64,000 bases of DNA from Moraxella atlantae NBRC 14588 (GCF_001591265.1 NZ_BCUL01000007.1:1-64000); one strand, 5' to 3'; positions 46,116 to 55,899 are shown, numbered from the stretch's first letter. Program-made: numbers and translations. Notes: generated from the sequence alone by a model not told the origin.

Positions 46116-47285
46116 GTGTTCCAATTTTTTCATGAGTTGCCATTGGTGCCCGCCCTGCTCAAAGCCATTGAGCGTTTAGGCTATGAGCGTCTAACCCCCA
46201 TCCAAGCGCAGATTTTGCCTAATACACTGGCAGGACAAGACGCGATCGGACAAGCACAAACGGGTACAGGTAAAACAGCAACGTTTTTACTGACTGTCAT
46301 TCAAGAACTACTCACAAACCCACTTGTCGCAAAAAAAGACGGGCAACGTTATTTAGGCGAGCCACGTGCACTGGTCTTGGCACCGACGCGTGAACTTGCC
46401 CAACAGATTTACCAAGATTGCCAACAGCTGTCCCAGTTCACCGATTTACACACGGTATGCTTACTTGGTGGCATTGATTACGACAAACAGCTTAGTCAGC
46501 TACAAAACAAGCTTGTTGATATCATCATTGCGACCCCAGGACGGCTGATTGATATGTGCCATCAGCATGCGGTGTTTCTTGATCGTATTGAATTGTTGGT
46601 ACTAGATGAAGCCGACCGTATGCTAGATATGGGATTTATCCCCGATATCAAGCGCTTGATCCGTATGATGCCGCCTAATACCCATCGGCAAACGTTATTA
46701 TTTTCAGCGACGTTTAATCAAGATGTTATGAATTTGGCATATCGCTGGTTATATCGCCCGATATTCGTTGAAATTGCGCCTGAACAAAAAACCAGTGCCA
46801 ACGTTGAGCAGCGTTTTTATACCTTGCTTGATCAAGACAAGCTAGACGCGCTAAAAACCATTTTGCAGCATTATCACGAGCAAAAGGTGATTATCTTTGC
46901 CAATCGTAAAGACCAAGTGCGTACCTTATACAACCGCATTCATGGGCAGTATTCGGTGGTGATGCTATCGGGTGATGTCGCTCAAAACAAGCGCGAACGC
47001 TATTTAAGCCAATTTCGTGATGGCAAGGCAGATATTTTGGTTGCCACCGATGTGGCAGGGCGCGGCATCCATGTTGATGACGTGGCTTGCGTGGTCAATT
47101 ATACTTTGCCTGATAATCCTGACGATTATGTCCATCGTATTGGGCGTACGGGCAGGGCGGGCAATCAAGGCTTGAGTATTAGCTTTGTGAGTGAGTCAGA
47201 CGGCTTTAATTTGCCTGCTTTACAAAACCATCTTGACCAGCAGGTGCATACGACACAGTGGCAAGCGGCCGATTTTACAGGTTAG
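46116..47285 (+). CDS. rhlB: DEAD-box ATP-dependent RNA helicase RhlB
   Basis: Degradosome-type RNA helicase of 389 residues. Motifs in order: Q motif LTPIQAQ, AQTGTGKTATF, PTRELAQQ, LDEADRMLDMGF, LFSATFN, SGDVAQNKRERYL, ATDVAGRGIHVDDV and HRIGRTGRAG. The DVAQ-KR and PEQKT phrases match RhlB more than RhlE. The GTG at 46116 with AAGG five bases upstream is the likely start. The arginine-rich C-terminal tail of E. coli RhlB is missing. Confidence 0.9.
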   Translation: MFQFFHELPLVPALLKAIERLGYERLTPIQAQILPNTLAGQDAIGQAQTGTGKTATFLLTVIQELLTNPLVAKKDGQRYLGEPRALVLAPTRELAQQIYQDCQQLSQFTDLHTVCLLGGIDYDKQLSQLQNKLVDIIIATPGRLIDMCHQHAVFLDRIELLVLDEADRMLDMGFIPDIKRLIRMMPPNTHRQTLLFSATFNQDVMNLAYRWLYRPIFVEIAPEQKTSANVEQRFYTLLDQDKLDALKTILQHYHEQKVIIFANRKDQVRTLYNRIHGQYSVVMLSGDVAQNKRERYLSQFRDGKADILVATDVAGRGIHVDDVACVVNYTLPDNPDDYVHRIGRTGRAGNQGLSISFVSESDGFNLPALQNHLDQQVHTTQWQAADFTG

Positions 47286-47308
47286 ATATAGTATTTACTG
47301 CCCACAAT

Positions 47309-47340
47309 AAAAAAGAGACAGCTTAGAGCCGTCTCTTTTT
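47309..47340. terminator. Bidirectional terminator between rhlB and the RlpA-like gene
   Basis: AAAAAGAGAC and GTCTCTTTTT flank a loop, with A and T runs on either side serving both convergent genes. Confidence 0.85.
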
Positions 47341-47363
47341 GGCAAACGCCGACCAATTTGTCA

Positions 47364-47696
47364 TTAGTCTAAAGCTTGAATATCAACGTGTGCGATACCT
47401 GCTGATAAATCTGCGATTTTGCTAAACGCACCGCGCGATAAATCCAATGCGCGACCGTATTTGCCAAAACCTCCCGTATCTGTCACACGTACAACGACGC
47501 TTTTACCGTTTGCCCGATTGGTGACTTTTAACTTGCTGCCCATTTTGTGCGAATTGCTTGCTGCAGTCAGGGCATTTTGGTTAAAAACTTCACCTGAAGC
47601 GGTCTTTCTGCCGTGAAACTGCTTGCCGTACCATGATACCACGCTGGCTTGGCTTGCTGTTGTCACAAGCAGCAGACTTGCCAAAAGATATTTCAT
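47364..47696 (-). CDS. RlpA-like double-psi beta-barrel protein
   Basis: A small exported protein of 110 residues: a signal peptide (MKYLLASLLLVTTASQA) plus only the RlpA core domain. It shows VVSWYGKQFHGRKTASGEVFN, LTAASNSHKMGSKLKVTN, VRVTDTGGFGKYGRALDLSRGAF. The SPOR domain and lipobox of full RlpA are absent. The core has the conserved His, Thr-Asp and the final DLS motif, so weak glycan-cleaving activity is possible. A start at 47696 follows AAAGGAA. Confidence 0.85.
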   Translation of the reverse strand: MKYLLASLLLVTTASQASVVSWYGKQFHGRKTASGEVFNQNALTAASNSHKMGSKLKVTNRANGKSVVVRVTDTGGFGKYGRALDLSRGAFSKIADLSAGIAHVDIQALD

Positions 47697-48232
47697 CAAA
47701 CGTTCCTTTTGTCGTTTAAACCTCGCGTGTTAAGCAGCCATACCTCACTGCTTAAAATAGCACTTAACCTAAAGCTCACGCTATCCAAGTCCCATAGCGG
47801 TACCTGTAAAAAAACACATTCACAGTCGCTGACTTGTTCGGTTTAACTGGTTGTTTGGCGTAATATGTTGTGATGGGTTGTGGCGCAATGCCTAACCAAA
47901 AATCACAAAATATCCGCCAATCGGGGATTGATTAATTTAACTTTAGGAGCGTGAATTATAATTTTATAATAGTTACTGAACAAATAAGTTTTGGTAAATA
48001 CGGTAGTAGTTTGACCTACTTTTTCTTTCTACATGACATTTTTATGACAGAATTTAATAAATTTGGTAATATTTATGTTTAATTATGTAACTAACAAAGA
48101 TGCTAATAAAGATAATAATTTGCGTTATTATTTATTCAGAAAAATCTATCTATATGGTTTATTTTATGGCATTTTTTGCAAAGCGATCTGACGGTTAAGC
48201 GAACTAACTGCTAGCCAGTCCTAGTAGGCAAT
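47697..48232. other. AT-rich intergenic region, no gene seen
   Basis: About 535 bp with low G+C and many stops in all frames. A 43-codon frame from GTG at 47951 has AGGAG only one base before it, too close to serve, and no recognisable product. The region holds the RlpA-like gene's upstream DNA and nothing else that can be supported. Confidence 0.5.
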
Positions 48233-48268
48233 AAAAAAACCAATGACTAATTAGCCATTGGTTTTTAA
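48233..48268 (-). terminator. Terminator of ssrA
   Basis: On the minus strand AACCAATGGC...GTCATTGGTT is followed by seven T, directly after the tmRNA 3' end. Confidence 0.85.
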
Positions 48269-48273
48269 TAATT

Positions 48274-48632
48274 TGGTGGAGATGGCGGGAGTTGAACCCG
48301 CGTCCGCCAGCACTACGCTCATGAATCTACATGTTTAGATTCTGTCTATGGCTTTAACCCTTACTGAACCGACAGTCAGGATAGCAAGGGCGAGTCTTTA
48401 AGATTTAAGCCAATACGGCAAGACAACGTATTGACCGATTCTTTGTACGTTCGCTTCGGGGTGACCAACCTGACCAAAGACAATCAGTGGCGACCCAAAC
48501 AGCCCTTAGGCTGCTAGAGCGTAAGTTTCGTCGTTTGCGACTAGTTTAATGTATATTTGATTTACGAGAGGACATACTCTCTCGACATGCCTCATTGAGT
48601 TTCATTACCAGCGTCGAAGCCAGAACATCCCC
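48274..48632 (-). ncRNA. ssrA: Transfer-messenger RNA (tmRNA)
   Basis: Ribosome-rescue RNA of 359 nt. The 5' end GGGGATGTTCTGGCTTCGACG and the 3' end GGCGGACGCGGGTTCAACTCCCGCC...CCACCA form the alanine-tRNA-like domain. The tag reading frame GCA AAC GAC GAA ACT TAC GCT CTA GCA GCC TAA codes for ANDETYALAA. Single-piece gene, encoded CCA end. Confidence 0.97.
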
Positions 48633-48645
48633 AATTAGATTGTTT

Positions 48646-48675
48646 ATTATATGGGACTTGTGCGTAAATTTGCAA
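48646..48675 (-). promoter_or_regulatory. Promoter of ssrA
   Basis: On the minus strand TTGCAA (48675-48670) and a perfect TATAAT (48651-48646) lie 18 bp apart, 13 bp before the mature tmRNA 5' end. The precursor would be trimmed by RNase P. Confidence 0.8.
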
Positions 48676-48874
48676 GGGTTAAGATGGTTTTTTTGCCAAA
48701 AGGCTATCAAAAATTGCCAACAGCTTGCCAAAAATGCTTTAAACAAAACTGTCTTATTTATGTGCTACAGTAAGCCAATTTTACCCAAGCGATTGTTATG
48801 CGGTATGCGTTTGGGCGCTGATCTGGTTTGTTGATTTAGACGTTTGTTAAATTTTTGGTTAAAGAGTTTGGTGT

Positions 48875-49720
48875 ATGTCGTCGCAATCTTCGGCAAGTAA
48901 AGTTGTCAAATCGCCCACGTCACAGCAGCAGCTCAAACGTCAGCGCGAATGGGTGTATTTGGCGCATTTTTTGGCGTTGGCGCAGTTGCACCCACTTAAG
49001 ACCATCTCGGGGCAAGATGATGGACAAGAGCCTGATTTTACGTGCGTTTTTGCTAAACAATCAGGCGGTGAATATTATATTGGCATTGAGCTGACTACCT
49101 TGCCGCGCTTGCGTGACCGCTTGGGCAATGATAATTTGATGCTCAAACGTTGGTACTGGCAATCGTGCTTACAGTTTTATAGCCGTTTTCACCCAACGAC
49201 GTTGGCAGCAAAGCATTTGACGTGGCAAGCACAAATCAATAACACGCCGCTTGGTCTTTGGGCGAATACCGCGTGTGTGTTAGCCACCTCTGCACAGCCC
49301 TTGGCACAACATAGCCGCCACACGTGGGGCAATCGCGTGCAGCAAACGGTTGCCCATACCATGCGCTTTTTGCCGCGTGCGTTTTTGGAGGATATGGCGG
49401 ATAGCCGCGGTGTACCGATTGATTCATTGATTTGCCAGCGTGATATTGATGCGGTCATGGCAAAAAAAGCCAGCAAGGTCGATGCGTATCAATCGCGGCG
49501 CAAATTAGATGCGGTTTGGCTGTTGATTCATACCAATGAGCAGCAAGAAAATGGCGTCTTGGCGGCGGATGTCAGCACGCCATTGTGGCATGATAGTGAT
49601 TTTGCGCGTGTGTTTGTCACACTTTATCCAAATGCTGAGTTACTTGAGGTGGCAAGATGCCCTGCTGCGATCATCCAAACACCCATGCCGTCGCGTCATA
49701 CAGCACAGACACGGGTTTGA
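48875..49720 (+). CDS. Hypothetical protein with PD-(D/E)XK-like pattern
   Basis: Not recognised as a named family. The 281-residue product has an N-terminal helix and then EPDFTCVFAK...YYIGIELTTL (about residues 51-75). This matches the E-PDF-x(n)-GIE-T arrangement found in some restriction-like nuclease folds, although the usual Lys of the (D/E)xK motif is Thr here. The C-terminal part has KVDAYQSRRKLDAVWLLIHT. There is no signal peptide or membrane helix. It lies alone between divergent ssrA and convergent yebC. The nuclease link is an inference. Confidence 0.7.
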   Translation: MSSQSSASKVVKSPTSQQQLKRQREWVYLAHFLALAQLHPLKTISGQDDGQEPDFTCVFAKQSGGEYYIGIELTTLPRLRDRLGNDNLMLKRWYWQSCLQFYSRFHPTTLAAKHLTWQAQINNTPLGLWANTACVLATSAQPLAQHSRHTWGNRVQQTVAHTMRFLPRAFLEDMADSRGVPIDSLICQRDIDAVMAKKASKVDAYQSRRKLDAVWLLIHTNEQQENGVLAADVSTPLWHDSDFARVFVTLYPNAELLEVARCPAAIIQTPMPSRHTAQTRV

Positions 49721-49755
49721 TTGGGCGGATAACAAAATGCTCAGCGTGTTGGGCG

Positions 49756-50505
49756 TTAAGCATCCAACTGGACCATGATATCGTCGCTAAAATTGACGTT
49801 GGTATAAACGTCTTGCACGTCGTCTAAGTCTTCAAGCATTTCAATCATGCGCATGATTTTTTTGGCGTCTTCAATATCGGTGATGTCTGCCGAGGTCGAG
49901 GCGGACATGGTAACTTCAGCGTTTTCAGGTTTGATTTCGGCTTGCTCAAGCGCGTCCATGACCGCACCAAAGCTGTCAGGTTCGGTGATGACCAGCAAGG
50001 TTTCGCCATCATTTTCGATGTCGGTCGCGCCTGCTTCAAGCGCAATCTCCATCACGCGGTCTTCTAATGTCAAGTCGCTGATGGTGATTTCGCCACGTTT
50101 GCTAAACAAATACGCCACCGAGCCTGATGTACCAAGATTGCCACCATTTTTGCTAAAGGCGTGGCGTACTTCGCCCACGGTGCGGTTGAGGTTGTCGGTC
50201 ATGGTTTCAACCAAAACCGCCACACCGCCTAAGCCATAGCCTTCATAGGTGATTTCTTGTACGTTGTCGTTTTCGCCACCGCCTGCGCCGCGCTCGATGG
50301 CACGTTTGACGGTGTCTTTGGTCATATTGGCAGAGTAGGCTTTTTCGACAGCAGCACGCAAACGTGGGTTGCTGGCAGGGTCGGGGTCGCCTTGTTTTGC
50401 TGCAGACACCAATTCACGGATAATTTTGGTGAAAATTTTGCCTTTGGCGGCATCTTGTTTGGCTTTGCGGTGCTTGATATTTGCCCACTTAGAATGTCCT
50501 GCCAT
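49756..50505 (-). CDS. YebC/PmpR-family protein
   Basis: A 249-residue member starting [23 protein letters not shown] after GGAGGAAA; the frame opens 42 codons earlier without support. Conserved phrases include [34 protein letters not shown] and [18 protein letters not shown]. The family has been described as DNA-binding regulators and, more recently, as factors aiding translation of difficult proline stretches. The usual ruvC partner is absent. Confidence 0.95.
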   Translation of the reverse strand: MAGHSKWANIKHRKAKQDAAKGKIFTKIIRELVSAAKQGDPDPASNPRLRAAVEKAYSANMTKDTVKRAIERGAGGGENDNVQEITYEGYGLGGVAVLVETMTDNLNRTVGEVRHAFSKNGGNLGTSGSVAYLFSKRGEITISDLTLEDRVMEIALEAGATDIENDGETLLVITEPDSFGAVMDALEQAEIKPENAEVTMSASTSADITDIEDAKKIMRMIEMLEDLDDVQDVYTNVNFSDDIMVQLDA

Positions 50506-50827
50506 GTGATTTTTTCCTCCAAACGTGCTAGTATGTTGCACCAGCGATAGCAAAAACGCGATGTGAAAAACGGCGATATTATAAACGACGTACCTTGCTT
50601 GGTAAAAGGGGGTATGGGGTGAATTTTGCACGAATTGAGCAAATAACGTATGCGCCCTATATCACGTTTTGGCGTCGGATTTGGTCAGTTTGATTTTTTT
50701 ATTTAAAAAATGATTAAAAAATTGACTGATGTGGCTATATCGACGTGGATATATCGATGTGGATATGCAGACACGATGGGCAGCGTTAATCGGTTGCGCG
50801 ATAGGCGCGGTGTGGGAGTAAATCGGC
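50506..50827. other. Intergenic region with a tandem repeat
   Basis: A 322-bp gap between divergent yebC and the K+ channel gene. Apart from the 14-bp repeats at 50731-50772 and an AT-rich tract at 50690-50725, nothing gene-like is seen. Confidence 0.5.
50731..50772. repeat. Three imperfect 14-bp tandem repeats
   Basis: GTGGCTATATCGAC, GTGGATATATCGAT and GTGGATATGCAGAC follow one another exactly, 56 bp before the channel gene start. They could bind a regulator or be a replication-slippage product. Confidence 0.7.
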
Positions 50828-51859
50828 TTGGCATCACGCACGAATTCAAACCAAAACTCAAACAAAAAACAGCCACCACGTACCGCCAGTACCGCTGATC
50901 AGCGCGACACGCTTGACGATAGCGATTTGTTTGACACAGATGACGCAGACAGCGAAGCGGAGCACGTCTGGGTGCCTGACGCGCCTGCCAAACGCAAACG
51001 CCGCTCGGGTTTTGGTGTCTTGCGTTTTGATAGCTTGCGCGATGATGAACAAGGCTTGCGCCATGCTATTCATGTCATTATCGATGGCACAGACACGCCG
51101 TTGGGCAAGGCGTTTGATATTTTGCTGTTGGTGGCGATTATCACCAGTTTGGCAGTGGTACTGCTCGATAGCGTGCTGGTGTTTCGTCTTAAATACGGCA
51201 CCTACTTTTATTACGCCGAATGGTTTTTTACCATTTTATTCACTGTTGAATACTTGCTGCGCCTGTTTGCCGCGCCCAATCGTTGGCGTTACGCGCTAAG
51301 CTTTTTTGGTATCGTCGATTTTTTGTCGATTTTGCCGACGTATTTGGGCTTGTTTATCAGCATGGCAGGCGTGCAGTCGCTGCTTGTGGTGCGTATTTTG
51401 CGTATCTTGCGCGTGTTTCGGATTTTAAAACTTACCGATTACATGCAGCAGGCGGGCTTTTTGATGATGGCACTGCGCAGTAGTCGGCAAAAAATCATTG
51501 TGTTTTTTATCTCGGTGCTGATTTTGGTGACGATTATCGGCTCGATTGTGTATAGCATTGAGGGCGCGGATAACGGCTTTACCAGTATTCCTGTCAGTAT
51601 TTATTGGGCGATTGTCACCATGACGACGGTGGGCTATGGCGATATTTCACCCAAAACGCCGCTTGGGCAAGCGCTGGCATCGATGGTGATGATTATGGGT
51701 TATTCTATCATTGCTGTGCCAACGGGATTGTTTACCGCAGAATTGAATAAGACCATGCGCCCACAATTGCAGCCTGTGAGTTGTCCAAATTGCGGTAAGT
51801 TTGGTCATGCGCGTGAGGCAAATTTTTGTGATCGTTGTGGGTATGATTTGCATGTGTAA
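50828..51859 (+). CDS. Voltage-gated potassium channel with C-terminal zinc ribbon
   Basis: A 343-residue ion transport protein. An acidic, Asp-rich cytoplasmic N-terminus (1-85) precedes six helices. S4 is RILRILRVFRILKL with regularly spaced arginines, and the pore helix and filter read TMTTVGYGDIS, K+-selective. After S6 the tail ends in a zinc-ribbon pattern (CPNCGKFGHAREANFCDRCG). The TTG at 50828 with GGGAG upstream is the only sensible start. Members are commonly annotated as ion transporter; the zinc ribbon may have a regulatory role. Confidence 0.9.
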   Translation: MASRTNSNQNSNKKQPPRTASTADQRDTLDDSDLFDTDDADSEAEHVWVPDAPAKRKRRSGFGVLRFDSLRDDEQGLRHAIHVIIDGTDTPLGKAFDILLLVAIITSLAVVLLDSVLVFRLKYGTYFYYAEWFFTILFTVEYLLRLFAAPNRWRYALSFFGIVDFLSILPTYLGLFISMAGVQSLLVVRILRILRVFRILKLTDYMQQAGFLMMALRSSRQKIIVFFISVLILVTIIGSIVYSIEGADNGFTSIPVSIYWAIVTMTTVGYGDISPKTPLGQALASMVMIMGYSIIAVPTGLFTAELNKTMRPQLQPVSCPNCGKFGHAREANFCDRCGYDLHV

Positions 51860-51935
51860 GGCGCACGCGTTTGGCGTTTGACTTGCACCAAGTTTTGCGC
51901 GATAGTATCACCAACCCTTTGATAATAAAGATAGT

Positions 51936-53267
51936 ATGACCGCTAAAAAACGCTTACTTAAATTGGCAGGCATGACCGCCAACATTGCAGGGCAAGCCGC
52001 CAAAACTGCTATCCGCCATGCCACGGGCAGCGAGGAACAAAAGGCAGACGCACGCAGTGAAATGCTGACCCAAGTCGGCGTGCAAATCGCCAATACGCTG
52101 GGCGAGATGAAAGGCGCGGCGATGAAAGTTGGGCAGATTGCCTCACAATACAAAGACATTTTTCCGCCCGAAATCGCGCAAGCCTTAGAAAAATTGCAAA
52201 ATGACGCGCCGCCTATGCCGTTTGATGTTATTGAGCAGCAAGTTGAGCGCGAATTGGGTCAGCCATTGGCAACGTTGTATGCCGAATTTGAGCCAGAACC
52301 GTTTGCAGCTGCGTCCATTGGGCAGGTGCATCGCGCGCGCTTGCCTGATGGACAAGCGGTGGTGGTTAAGGTGCAATATCCCGATATTGACGCGCACATC
52401 GACAGCGACTTAAAACAAGTGCGTCTTGCGCTCAAATTAACTGGTGTGCTAAAAATTGACAAGGCATTGCAAGACCAAATTTTTGCTGAATTGCGCGATA
52501 GCTTGGTCGATGAGTTGGATTATCAAAAGGAGGCGCAAAATTTAGCGATTTTTGGTGAGTTTCATCGCGATGATGCAGGCATTGTGATACCTAGGGTCTT
52601 TGCCAGTCATTCAAGCCGCCGTGTATTGACGCTGTCTGAAGAGCGTGGCGAACCGTTGTCGGTAGCGGCAACGTGGGATAATGACATCAAGCAACAAATC
52701 GCCACACGGTTGTTTCATTTTAGTGCAGGGCAGTTGTTTAAGCTGTATCGCTTGCATTGCGATCCACACCCTGGCAATTTTGCGTTTCGCTCCGATGGTA
52801 CGGTGGTGGCGTATGATTTTGGCGGCATCAAAACCTATAGCCATGCTGAGGTGCGCCAGTTTTATCAAATTGCTTGTGACGCGCTGCGTGGTGACGCGTC
52901 AGCGATTGACGCGGATTTGGTGACACTGGGGCTAAAAAAAACGCCCGAACCACTGCCCGAACCGTTTTATCACAATTGGTTAAACCTTGTTCTTGCACCG
53001 TACGGGTTTACGGATTTACACAATCCCCCGTATGATTTGGCTCAACACGCGCCGTTTGATTTTGAGCATAGTCAAGTGCATCACCAAATCGTTGAGCAAG
53101 CCAAGCAGTCACTTAAATACTGGCAGCAGTTTCAGCCGTCGCCTTTGACGCTAATGCTTGAGCGTACGCTGTCTGGGCAGTATTGGAATTTGGTTAATTT
53201 GGGCGTGAAGATTGATTTGGCACCGCTGGTTGATGAGTATATTGATTTGGATCAGCTCAGCGCCTAA
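51936..53267 (+). CDS. ABC1/ADCK (UbiB-like) atypical kinase
   Basis: A 443-residue member of the UbiB/Coq8 family, which acts in ubiquinone synthesis as an ATPase. The family hallmarks are intact: KxGQ region MKGAAMKVGQIASQ, the Ala-rich loop EPFAAASIGQVHRA, the Lys in AVVVKVQYPDI, LVDELDYQKEAQN, HCDPHPGNFAF and AYDFGGIKTYS. It lacks the C-terminal membrane helices of UbiB itself, resembling the shorter AarF group. Whether it is the ubiquinone protein or a paralogue cannot be decided here. Confidence 0.88.
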   Translation: MTAKKRLLKLAGMTANIAGQAAKTAIRHATGSEEQKADARSEMLTQVGVQIANTLGEMKGAAMKVGQIASQYKDIFPPEIAQALEKLQNDAPPMPFDVIEQQVERELGQPLATLYAEFEPEPFAAASIGQVHRARLPDGQAVVVKVQYPDIDAHIDSDLKQVRLALKLTGVLKIDKALQDQIFAELRDSLVDELDYQKEAQNLAIFGEFHRDDAGIVIPRVFASHSSRRVLTLSEERGEPLSVAATWDNDIKQQIATRLFHFSAGQLFKLYRLHCDPHPGNFAFRSDGTVVAYDFGGIKTYSHAEVRQFYQIACDALRGDASAIDADLVTLGLKKTPEPLPEPFYHNWLNLVLAPYGFTDLHNPPYDLAQHAPFDFEHSQVHHQIVEQAKQSLKYWQQFQPSPLTLMLERTLSGQYWNLVNLGVKIDLAPLVDEYIDLDQLSA

Positions 53268-53301
53268 GCTTAGCGCTTAAGTATTGTTAAAAGGTCTAGC
53301 C

Positions 53302-53345
53302 AAAAAAACGGCTTGCTAATCTTGGTATTGGCAATCCGTTTTTTA
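53302..53345. terminator. Bidirectional terminator between the ABC1 kinase gene and ilvA
   Basis: AAAAAAACGG..TTGC and GCAA..CCGTTTTTTA form a long hairpin with A/T tails on both sides, between convergent genes. Confidence 0.8.
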
Positions 53346-53384
53346 GTCAATGATTTTTAGATCAGCTTTTTTCAAGTGATTGAT

Positions 53385-54941
53385 TTAGCGTAAAAACAGC
53401 TGATAGCCCAAGTTGTCGGTAATGACCTCACAATCATAGCCGATTTGCTGCAGTTTGCTGACCACATCGCCAACGCTGTCGGCAGGCATTTGAATCCCTG
53501 CCAAAACGCGTGCCTCTGCCGCGCCGTGGTTGCGGTAATGAAACAGGCTGATGTTAAAGTCAAAATCTTGTCCCAGTGTTGTCAAAAACTTGAGCAACGC
53601 GCTTGGACGCTCGGGGAACATGATTCGCAGTAGCTGCTCATCAGGCAGGCAAGCGTGCCCGCCAATCAGATAGCGAATATGGGTTTTGGCGACTTCATCA
53701 TCTGTCAAATCCACCGCGGCATAATTGGCTTGGGCGAAAAGTTCATTCAACGCCTTGCGCTCTGCTGCACCGCCTTTTAGGCCGATGCCAACAAAAATCT
53801 GCGCACCATCGGGTAGCCCGGCTTCGGCATGGTGCAAACGGTAGTTAAACTCGGTGATGTTACGCCCATTGAGTGCTTGGCAAAACGCCAAAAACGCGCC
53901 GCGCTGCTCGGGGATGGTGACGGCAAAAATTGCCTCTTTTTTCTCACCAATCTCGGTGCGCTCTGCGATATAGCGTAAGCGGTCAAAGTTCATATTCGCG
54001 CCGCACAAAATCGTCACACAACGTTTGCCATGTAAGTCATGCTCAGCGATGTATTTTTTCATACCTGCCACCGCTAATGCGCCCGCAGGCTCGACGATAC
54101 TGCGTGTCTCGTCATATACGTCTTTGATGGCGGCGCACACTTCATCGTTGCTGCACGTCACGACCTCAGGCTCAACCACCGTGCCTGTGCCGTCAGATTT
54201 GGGCATGCGCACCACGTCAAACGGCAACTCGCCGATTTGTGCCACCGCTGTGCCATCGACAAATAGCCCAACTTGCGGTAAGCGCACGCGTTCGCCCGTT
54301 GTTAACGCAGCTTGCAAACACGCTGCTTCTTCAGGCTCGACTGCCACCACCTTGACATGCGGTGCAACCTCGCCCAAAAACGCCGCCACACCTGCCAACA
54401 AACCGCCGCCGCCTGTGGCAACAAATACATAATCGAGCGCGCGCCATTGCTGCATCAGCTCAAGCGCGATCGTGCCTTGCCCTGCAATCACCAATGCATC
54501 ATCATAGGGCGGAATAAACGTCAAGCCATCAGCTTGCGCGCGCGCGATGGCATAGCGATTGGCTTCATCAAAGCTATCTCCGTGTAGTACGACATTACCG
54601 CCCAATGCCTTAACCGCCTCAACCTTGATGTCGGGTGTGGTGGTTGGCATGACAATCACATTGGGCAGCTGCAAACGGCTGGCAGAGTATGCCACGCCTT
54701 GGGCATGGTTGCCTGCTGATGCACAAATCACACCTTGCGCCTGTTCTGCGGCTGTCAGCTGACTAATGCGGTTATACGCGCCACGCAGCTTGAACGAAAA
54801 CACAGGCTGCAAGTCTTCACGCTTTAAGCGAATCTCATTGTCTAGCCGCTGAGACAGGCGTTTGGCAGGCTCAAGCGGTGTTCGAATCGCTGCCTCATAC
54901 ACCGTGGCTTGTAAAATTAACCGCACCCAATCTGCTAACAT
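53385..54941 (-). CDS. ilvA: Threonine ammonia-lyase, biosynthetic
   Basis: PLP enzyme making 2-oxobutyrate for isoleucine synthesis. The 518-residue protein has the PLP lysine in FSFKLRGAYNRI, CASAGNHAQGVA, the phosphate loop GGGGLLAG and two C-terminal ACT-like regulatory domains (about 330-405 and 425-518; IPEQRGAFLAFCQAL, FPERPSALLKFLTTLG). This double-domain build marks the isoleucine-inhibited biosynthetic form. Divergent from rpiA, an arrangement also seen in other gammaproteobacteria. Confidence 0.96.
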   Translation of the reverse strand: MLADWVRLILQATVYEAAIRTPLEPAKRLSQRLDNEIRLKREDLQPVFSFKLRGAYNRISQLTAAEQAQGVICASAGNHAQGVAYSASRLQLPNVIVMPTTTPDIKVEAVKALGGNVVLHGDSFDEANRYAIARAQADGLTFIPPYDDALVIAGQGTIALELMQQWRALDYVFVATGGGGLLAGVAAFLGEVAPHVKVVAVEPEEAACLQAALTTGERVRLPQVGLFVDGTAVAQIGELPFDVVRMPKSDGTGTVVEPEVVTCSNDEVCAAIKDVYDETRSIVEPAGALAVAGMKKYIAEHDLHGKRCVTILCGANMNFDRLRYIAERTEIGEKKEAIFAVTIPEQRGAFLAFCQALNGRNITEFNYRLHHAEAGLPDGAQIFVGIGLKGGAAERKALNELFAQANYAAVDLTDDEVAKTHIRYLIGGHACLPDEQLLRIMFPERPSALLKFLTTLGQDFDFNISLFHYRNHGAAEARVLAGIQMPADSVGDVVSKLQQIGYDCEVITDNLGYQLFLR

Positions 54942-55153
54942 ATTTCACCCCAATCATTTGGCATTATTTGCTGCCATCCTAGCGATGATGGCGGCCAACG
55001 GTTTTAAAATAAGATAGGGTAGGCGTTTCGCTGTGGGCTTGCAAGTTTTTTTGTGCATCATGTGAGATTTTGCTTGCACAACGCCGCTTGACGCTCACGC
55101 AATGGGTTCTTTATACTGGCAAATGTTTTCACCGCTCAATGATAGGTAACGCC

Positions 55154-55816
55154 ATGACTGACAACCAACAACAACAAAAACAAGCCGCCGCCCAAGCCGC
55201 GCTGGCGTACATCGAGACAGGTATGATTTTGGGCGTAGGTACGGGTAGCACAGTCAATTGCTTGATTGACTTGTTGCCACAAGTACAGCTCAAAGGTGCG
55301 GTGGCAAGCTCAAACGTCACCGCTGAAAAACTAACCGCACTTGGCATTGAAGTGATGGACTTAAACCTCACAGGCACGCTGGATTTGTACATTGATGGCG
55401 CGGATGAAGTGGATAGCCAGCACCACCTCATTAAAGGTGGCGGTGGTGCTTTGACCCGTGAAAAAATCGTTGCCGCCGCCTCGCGGCAGTTTATTTGTTT
55501 GGTTGATGCATCCAAAACCGTAAATCAGCTTGGGGTGGACTTTCCCGTACCGATTGAGGTTTTACCGCAAGCGCGTTCGTATGTTGCCCGTCAGTTGGTT
55601 GAATTGGGCGGCGAGCCTGTGTATCGTGAGGGCTTTGTCACCGATTATGGCAACGTGATTTTGGACGTGTACGGGCTTGATGTGCGCGACCCGTTGGCAA
55701 TGGAGCAACGGCTCAACAACATCGTTGGCGTGGTGTGCAATGGTATTTTTGCCGTTAATCGCGCGGATATCGTGCTTAAAGCTACTGCCGATGGCGTGCA
55801 GACCTTACGCACTTAA
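55154..55816 (+). CDS. rpiA: Ribose-5-phosphate isomerase A
   Basis: Interconverts ribose-5-P and ribulose-5-P. The 220-residue protein has [40 protein letters not shown] and CLVDASKTV. The start at 55154 (MTDNQQQQK) matches the family length; the frame opens earlier without support. Confidence 0.97.
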   Translation: MTDNQQQQKQAAAQAALAYIETGMILGVGTGSTVNCLIDLLPQVQLKGAVASSNVTAEKLTALGIEVMDLNLTGTLDLYIDGADEVDSQHHLIKGGGGALTREKIVAAASRQFICLVDASKTVNQLGVDFPVPIEVLPQARSYVARQLVELGGEPVYREGFVTDYGNVILDVYGLDVRDPLAMEQRLNNIVGVVCNGIFAVNRADIVLKATADGVQTLRT

Positions 55817-55835
55817 CCCATCAGGCATTGCCAAC

Positions 55836-55865
55836 AAAAAAACCTGCCGAATTGGCAGGTTTTTT
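55836..55865 (+). terminator. Terminator of rpiA
   Basis: AAAAACCTGCC pairs with GGCAGGTTTTT across a 6-nt loop. With A and T runs on both sides it may also serve the convergent gene. Confidence 0.9.
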
Positions 55866-55899
55866 AGATATATTTGAAAAATATCATTAAGCTAATCGC

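Noticed and set aside
47951-48082. 43-codon frame with AGGAG just before a GTG
   Set aside because: The ribosome binding site is only one base from the start, the region is very AT-rich and no product is recognisable.
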